64,000 bases of DNA from Paragyromitra xinjiangensis (taxonomy: Eukaryota; Ascomycota; Pezizomycetes; Pezizales; Discinaceae). Below the pieces are notes generated by a model. That model was not told where the DNA came from. It did not search any database and saw only the letters and a program-made list of their open reading frames with translations. Position 1 is the stretch's first letter. Each line of letters begins with the position of its first letter. The stretch spans positions 1,426,001 to 1,490,000 of the forward strand of contig JBCAMK010000009.1 in assembly GCA_038503065.1 (NCBI GenBank), written 5' to 3'. The position numbers were made by a program, and so were the translations under genes. Below, piece after piece: positions 58,163-64,000 of this stretch.

Positions 58163-61100
58163 ATGACGAGCCGACTCCTTTCTCAGATCTTCAATCAGAA
58201 TTCAGCTTCAATATACGAAACCCTACGACAAAATGACGCCGCTGAGAACTCGGGTTCAGACATAGACGATCTCGAGGAGCGAGCTGGAATGCTACCAAGC
58301 GAAAATGGTCCTGAACATGGTGAGGATAGTATGGACGATGATGACCAAAGCACCTTTGAGCTGCACCATCAGCCCCCAGCCCCCGCTTCATCATCATTTC
58401 TAGCTCAGTCCACTCAACGTCCATTATTCTCCACCATGTCTCGATCACGAGGGAACCGTTATGCTCCTCGACGATTTAGGGATGAAGAACTAGAGGAGAA
58501 CGATGAGGTTCCGACTTCTTTACTTTTCGAGGCGGGAGGCCAGGGGGCTGGTGGAAGCGGTAGACCAGGGAGGAGCAGCGCGCCGGATTCAGGGAAAATA
58601 ACTGGAAGTGGGCCAGGACCAGCTACGGAGGCGTCAAGGAAGCGAAATTTAACGGAGGAGCAGTGGGCTGCAGCGACCGCACAGGTTCACCAGCGAAGTG
58701 ATGAACATGAAGCTAAAGAGATCAGAAGGCAGGCTAGATTGGGTCTAATCGACCCTAAAGAAAGGGCGTTATGGAAGTGGGCCAACGTAGAGAATTTAGA
58801 TAACTTCCTCAACGATGTGAGCCACAGGTTTTGCCCGCTTGTCGTTATAGCGAAATCTTTGCCTAATCAGAAGCTTTATAGGTCTATGACTATTTCTTAG
58901 GCAAGGGCATCTATAGTATCATGCTCAACCGGGTATTGAGCTTACTGTAAGTTTTATCTCAGAGAGGGGTTTTGTGGGACTAGCTTACGATGGCCCTAGA
59001 ACCCTAGGCTTTGTTGTCACCTTTTCAACATTTCTTAGCTTGTGTATAGACTACAAGTTGATCCACCAACGTAATAGGTTCCAAGAAGTTCTTGTTCCAC
59101 ATTGTATGAGCAGGTAAGCATCACATCTCCATGTCCTCTTGAGTCTAAAATGCCATCTGACTTTTTCTAGGATGTCTGGAACTGCAACTTTCTTCTTATG
59201 GATGGTATCATTTTACTGGGTTATAAAAGCTATCCACTTTGTCCTTGATACCCGGCGCCTCTGGGATATTCACAACTTCTATACTTATTTACTCGAAATA
59301 CCCGACGAAGATATGCAGACAGTAAAATGGCAGGATGTGGTTTCACGCCTGATGATATTGCGAGATGATAATCCCACAACATCGGAAACGGTTCGCCGTC
59401 GCCATTATACTAACCAGTCAAAACAACGAATGGACGCCCATGACATTGCAAACAGATTGATGAGGAAAGATAACTACCTCATTGCGCTGTTTAACAAAGA
59501 AATTTTGGATCTCACGATCCCTCTCCCATTCCTAAGGAATAGAGGCTCGATGTTGACTAAGACCTTAGAGTGGAACTTGAGTTTGTGTATCCTTGACTAT
59601 GTATTTAACGAGCAGGGTCAGTTAAGAACTTTGTTCCTGAAAGAAGGCCACAGAAGAGTCTTGAGTGATGGGTAAGAAGATTCTTCGACCACTCAAAAGA
59701 TGCCGTGGTACTGACATCCAGTAGGTTGAGGAGGCGGTTCATGTTTGCGGGTATTATGAACATCATAACTGCTCCATTCATCGCTACGTACTTCCTGCTC
59801 GTTTTCCTACTCCGGAACGTACATGTTAGTATATTCTAGTCGTTCCGAAAAACACAACAAATAACGTGATGCACAGGACTTTATTAAAACACCAGCACGG
59901 ATCGGCCATCGTCAATACACTCCCCTCGCTGAGTGGAAATTCCGTGAATTCAACGAGCTCCATCACATATTTCACATGCGCCTCGATATGAGCTACCCTG
60001 CAGCCGAGGCCTACGTGGACCAATTCCCCAAAGAGAAGACAGCGCAGCTTGCACGGTAGCCATCCCTGCCCCTCATCACTCAAAAAAAATTTATATCTCA
60101 AAACTAATATGCATTTTTAGATTTGTCTCATTCGTAGCCGGATCGTTGCTGAGTGTTTTGGCAATTGCCTCACTTGTTGATAGCGAATTGATCCAGGGGT
60201 TCGAGATTACACCAGGATTGACGGCACTCACGTATATGGCAGTGCTTACAACGATCGTGGCAGTATCCCGCGGGATGTTGCCAGAGGAAAATACAATCTA
60301 TGACCCAGAGTGGAGTTTAAGGAATGTCATACAACATACACATTATATGCCGGTGGAATGGAAGGATAAGCTGCGCTCTGATGAGGTCAAACGCGATTTC
60401 ATGAAGTTGTATGACATGAAGGTATCGATCTTCATCGCAGAGATTATGAGCGTCATATTCACCCCGTTTGTGCTTTGGTGGAGTTTACCGAAATGCTGTG
60501 ACCGGATTATCGACTTTTTTAGAGAGTTTACGGTGCACGTTGATGGTATCGGATACGTGTGTAGTTTTGCCGTATTCAATTTCCAAAAATCTGGGCATAA
60601 CGTGGAAGATCTCCGCGAAGAATATTTCGCCTCAAAGGACAACAAAATGCTTTCCTCTTACCTTGGTTTCATGGATCAGTACCATGGAACGCAGATCAAA
60701 GGGGGTGGTGGGAAGCGGCAACACCAGAGGCCATACTCCATGAGTCCTATGCTAACCGCCGAAATGGCCAAATCTACACAATACCGTCGGCAAGAGTCCA
60801 CAGGTATGGGTAAGTCTATTCATCGGGAATCACCAGGCCGTATGACTGGTTCGATGATGCTTCAATCTTCGTTGCTCGATCCGCAGCACCAACCAACGGC
60901 TTTCGCGAGGAGCATGCGGCAACCGATGTTCCACCCGTCGAGTGCGGTTGAAGAGGAAGACGAGGAGGAAGTAAGTACGACACCAAGAAATGATGGGAAG
61001 ATGAGATATAGGAGTAACTTGGGGGAGAGCTTTATGAGTACGCAAGTTACAGGGACAATGCTAGAAGCTGAGGAGGAGGCAGCTACAGGAGGGGGGGCGA

Positions 61101-61180
61101 ACGTATTGGATTTGTTGAATCAATTTGTAGGTGGAGGGGGGCATGGAGAGGGTGCGGGCGGGGGAAGAGGGGTTATATAA
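58163..61180 (+). CDS. ATG9: Autophagy membrane protein Atg9 (lipid scramblase)
   Basis: Seven exons (58163..58816, 58882..58946, 59000..59113, 59171..59671, 59725..59824, 59877..60055, 60121..61180) give about 890 residues. The N-terminus [18 protein letters not shown] is typical of fungal Atg9. The core begins [19 protein letters not shown] and continues with membrane segments and the strongly conserved [44 protein letters not shown] and [21 protein letters not shown]. Atg9 is the transmembrane component of vesicles that seed the autophagosome and a trimeric scramblase. The acidic N-terminal 170 residues and Gly-rich C-terminal 200 residues are likely disordered. The second exon is 65 nt. 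Splice phases agree throughout. Confidence 0.95.
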
Positions 61181-62121
61181 GGCAGATTTTAGGGTTATTG
61201 TATTTCCTACGGCTGGGTTTTATCGGGTTGGAGATTGGTTGCAAGATTGGTATTGGTTTGAGACTGCGCAGACACAATAGGAGGCGTTGTTTCTTTCTTT
61301 TCCTTTCCTTCTAAGTAGGGGACGATGGTAACTGGGTTATGTATGTTTTTTATTTCTAGCCTTTGCTATCCTCTCTAATGCGCGATGTATGTATGCTTTT
61401 GATGAGAATTTTCTCCCGGGGGTGACGGAGAAGCTGTACAGTATAAATATACTCCCAAGAATACACTAGGGAACGATGAAGGATTGGATCTTTATGATTT
61501 ATGCGCCACCAGATCTATGATACTTGCATATCTACTCCATTTCCCCATAAATAGTCGCCTAAGGATTTCTCATCTACCACATAAACCCATGGCTTCTGCA
61601 GTACCGAGGTTTCCCATCCCTTCATTTAGATCCTTGAGATTTCCTCGATGTGGGAAAACTAGTGGAGTTATGTTAAACTCCCTTGTGATACTGGGTCTGT
61701 CATTAACGGTGCTCTTGGCACGCCAAAATTCGTGAAAACCAGAAGCTCGGTTTAAAACTTGCTACCGCATATCAGTTCGAAGTCTGATATACTGCAGTAT
61801 TTCCCGAGGGCGGTTCCATTATGCAATGGTTACGAGTATTTTACACTGGAGATAGGGACCAAGATACATAATTAAATTGAGTTAGATAATTCCACGTTCT
61901 CTGAGCCTTCGCCCCTTCTGCGCGCATCATAAGCAGTCACTCAGCTTTCGGCCCGATCCGAGTGCCGAGGCTGTGGAACCAGTGATCGGCAAGCAAGGAC
62001 CAGCCAGCCGAGGTCAACCTTCTGTGGCCGTCGCTACCTTAAAACCCTTGAGACTCTAATTCTACTGTACAACTTCGATCTCACTCTATCCTCACTCAAT
62101 ATACATATAAACTCCGTCACG
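61181..62121. other. Intergenic between ATG9 and glutaryl-CoA dehydrogenase
   Basis: ATG9 3' flank, then the promoter of the next gene. An open frame at 61484-61735 shows no motif. C-rich tracts with CACTC follow just before the start codon, as is common in fungal leaders. Confidence 0.55.
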
Positions 62122-63799
62122 ATGCTTCGCCAATTCTTGCGCCCCGCTATATCTTTATCTTTCAAACCCTCACTAGTGGTAGCTTCCGCGCGCCACGCTC
62201 ATTCCACAGCTTTCGACTGGCAAGATCCACTTTTGCTCAGGGAGCAATTGAATGAAGACGAAATCGCGATCGCTGAGACCGCACGGGAATATTGCCAGGA
62301 GAAGCTGTTGCCTAGAGTTCTGCGTAAGCTTTTAACTTCGTCGTCGTTAGTTGCGTAGTAGTGAGTGGGACTTTTTATACTATGCCGTCGTGGTTTCAGC
62401 TGCAAGGGATTGCAGGAGAGAGGGCGGAGAGAGAGGTGTAGGAGAAAGGTACGCTAACAGTTGCTTGTAGAGGCATATAGAGATGAACACTACGACAAAG
62501 AGATCCTGAAAGAGATGGGAGAGTTGGGGCTATTGGGAGCTACGATTAAGGGATATGAGTGTGCTGGTGTGAGCCATGTTGCTTCGGGGGTATGAGAACA
62601 TTCTAAATCTTTATCTTAAGAAGCAAGAATATTGATACTTAAACCTACTATATAGTTGATCACTAGAGAAGTAGAAAGGGTCGACAGTGGATACCGGAGT
62701 GGAATGAGTGTCCAGAGCTCGCTTGTTATGGGCGGTATTGAAGAATTTGGAACTCAGGAACAGAAAGAACGGTTTCTACCGGGAATGGCGAAGGGGGAGA
62801 TCATTGGTTGTTTCGGGTTGACAGAACGTATGATTCCCAAACCTAGGTAGCTTTATGAGGCGGGAAGATCTGAGGTTGACTGTGGGCCAATATAGCAAAT
62901 CACGGTTCTGATCCTGGATCAATGGAGACTGTCGCTCGTCCCCACCCTACCAAGAAGGGTGTCTACCTTCTCTCCGGCTCCAAAACCTGGATTACCAACT
63001 CCCCCATTTCCGACGTCCTCATGGTCTGGGCTAAACTTGATGGTAAAATACGGGGATTCCTTGTCGAGCGCTCTACCGCCGGCCCCGGAACCCTTTCCAC
63101 CCCCGCCATAAAGCATAAGAATGGTCTCCGCGCTTCAATCACTGGCATGATCATGCTTGATAATGTCGAGGTGCCTGCGGAAAATATGTTTCCTGATATT
63201 GAAGGTCTAAGAGGTCCTTTTAGCTGCTTGAATAACGCTAGATACGGGATTGCGTGGGGCACCATAGGAGCACTCGAAGACTGTCTGGACAGGGCGAGGA
63301 CGTATGCTTTAGAGAGGAAACAGTTTAAGGGGAATCCACTTGCGAAGTATCAGCTTGTGCAGAAGAAACTGGCGAACGCGAGCACAGATGTGGCGTTTGG
63401 ACTAGCGGCGGCACTACAGGTGGGAAGGTTGAAGGATAAGGGTTTGGTTGCGCCAGAGATGATTTCCATGATCAAGAGGCAGAACTGTGATAGAGCTCTG
63501 GTTAATGCTAGGGAGTAAGGCTCTCTCTTTCCCTGTAGGTGGACTGGTGGTCGGGGCTAACCTAGCTGGGTGTGACGCAGCCTGCAAGAGATCTTTGGCG
63601 GAAACGCTGTCTCGGACGAGTACGGCATCGGAAGGCACGTTGCTAACCTGTTTGTTACGCAAACATACGAGGGACAGAGTGATATCCACAGTAAGGAAGA
63701 CAAACCCAAAGTGGGAAGACAACAACAAGAAACTGACAGGGGGGTGGATTAGGTTTGATTCTCGGCAGAGCAATCACTGGAGTCCAGGCATTCTGCTAG
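62122..63799 (+). CDS. Glutaryl-CoA dehydrogenase, mitochondrial
   Basis: Six exons (62122..62323, 62471..62589, 62656..62827, 62896..63514, 63581..63690, 63753..63799) give about 422 residues. The N-terminal 30 residues ([14 protein letters not shown]...SARHAHS) look like a mitochondrial presequence. Acyl-CoA dehydrogenase features follow: [42 protein letters not shown] and [21 protein letters not shown]. The catalytic base is the Glu of TYEGQSDIH (about residue 401). The enzyme oxidises and decarboxylates glutaryl-CoA to crotonyl-CoA in lysine and tryptophan breakdown, passing electrons to ETF. Read unspliced, the end seems frameshifted; introns 63515-63580 and 63691-63752 restore [15 protein letters not shown] and a normal C-terminus (ITGVQAFC). 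Confidence 0.92.
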
Positions 63800-64000
63800 G
63801 TACCGAACACTCGACACATGGCAACCCGTTGGGCGGGAAGCTGCAAAAAAAAGTACGGTACGGGAGCAATTGGGTGGTAGGACAAAGTTCTTTGGTGGGT
63901 TGGTTATTTTTATTTGTGCAACTGGTATCATGTAATTTAGGGCTTCGGTCGGGTTTTGGAGTTCGATGAGTACCCACTATAGAAATAGATACCCTCCATG
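63800..64000. other. 3' flank at the window edge
   Basis: No supported feature. Short open frames on both strands lack motifs. Confidence 0.5.

Noticed and set aside
63515..63760. Apparent frameshift at the end of the glutaryl-CoA dehydrogenase gene
   Set aside because: Two introns rejoin the catalytic TYEGQ region and the normal C-terminus in phase.
1..64000. tRNA, 5S rRNA and secondary-metabolite cluster
   Set aside because: I looked for tRNA B-box-like GGTTCGANTCC with a fitting A box, for 5S landmarks, and for PKS/NRPS/P450 motifs, and saw none. A covariance-model scan would be decisive.

Overview
The window is a stretch of nuclear genome from a filamentous ascomycete (Pezizomycotina). 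Evidence: short spliceosomal introns (mostly 50-110 nt, GT..AG, with CTAAC/CTGAC-like branch sites) split almost every gene. The gene set is also characteristic: a DIM-2-type cytosine methyltransferase, a Bsd2 adaptor, a CCCH/FG nucleoporin, an ELYS-like nuclear pore protein, an Hsp9/Hsp12-type stress protein and an ascomycete-type UBP2. I cannot name the species from sequence alone. I count 18 protein genes I would defend, with about 83 introns. Exon joins were worked out by eye from reading frame, splice signals and family resemblance.

Layout. 0-3.6 kb: divergent ELYS-like and NUP42-like nuclear pore genes. 3.6-11.5 kb: about 8 kb with no convincing gene, AT-rich in parts, with two short inverted-repeat elements, ending in a 1,048-nt leader that contains no ATG. 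11.5-13 kb: a conserved ascomycete protein of unknown role. 15.2-22 kb: UBP2 (16 exons) and HPC2, both on the minus strand. 25-28 kb: BSD2 and a protein-L-isoaspartate methyltransferase. 28-30 kb: foldback elements, one nested in another. 30-31 kb: a shortened RRP14/SURF6 gene. 31.3-35.1 kb: DIM-2. 35.8-38 kb: a three-RRM Gbp2/Hrb1-type SR protein with an 8-nt microexon. 40.8-41.7 kb: COQ9. 43.7-44.1 kb: HSP12-like. 45.3-48.2 kb: CTP1 citrate carrier and PRE2 proteasome beta5 sharing a 274-bp promoter. 50.5-52.4 kb: DHH1. 55.4-61.2 kb: divergent COG6 and ATG9. 62.1-63.8 kb: glutaryl-CoA dehydrogenase.

The genes are mostly housekeeping and are not a cluster. Three divergent pairs may share promoters: ELYS-like/NUP42, CTP1/PRE2 and COG6/ATG9. 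The first and last pair genes of the same cell system: nuclear pore, and membrane trafficking/autophagy. I saw no rRNA, no recognisable tRNA, no CRISPR array, no secondary-metabolite cluster, no intact transposase and no virus. I do not see a wholly new system. The most unusual points are the ATG-free leader, the nested foldback elements beside a ribosome-biogenesis gene that lacks most of its core domain, the microexon, a nested palindrome near 44.8 kb, and guanine runs upstream of a G-strand-binding-type protein gene.
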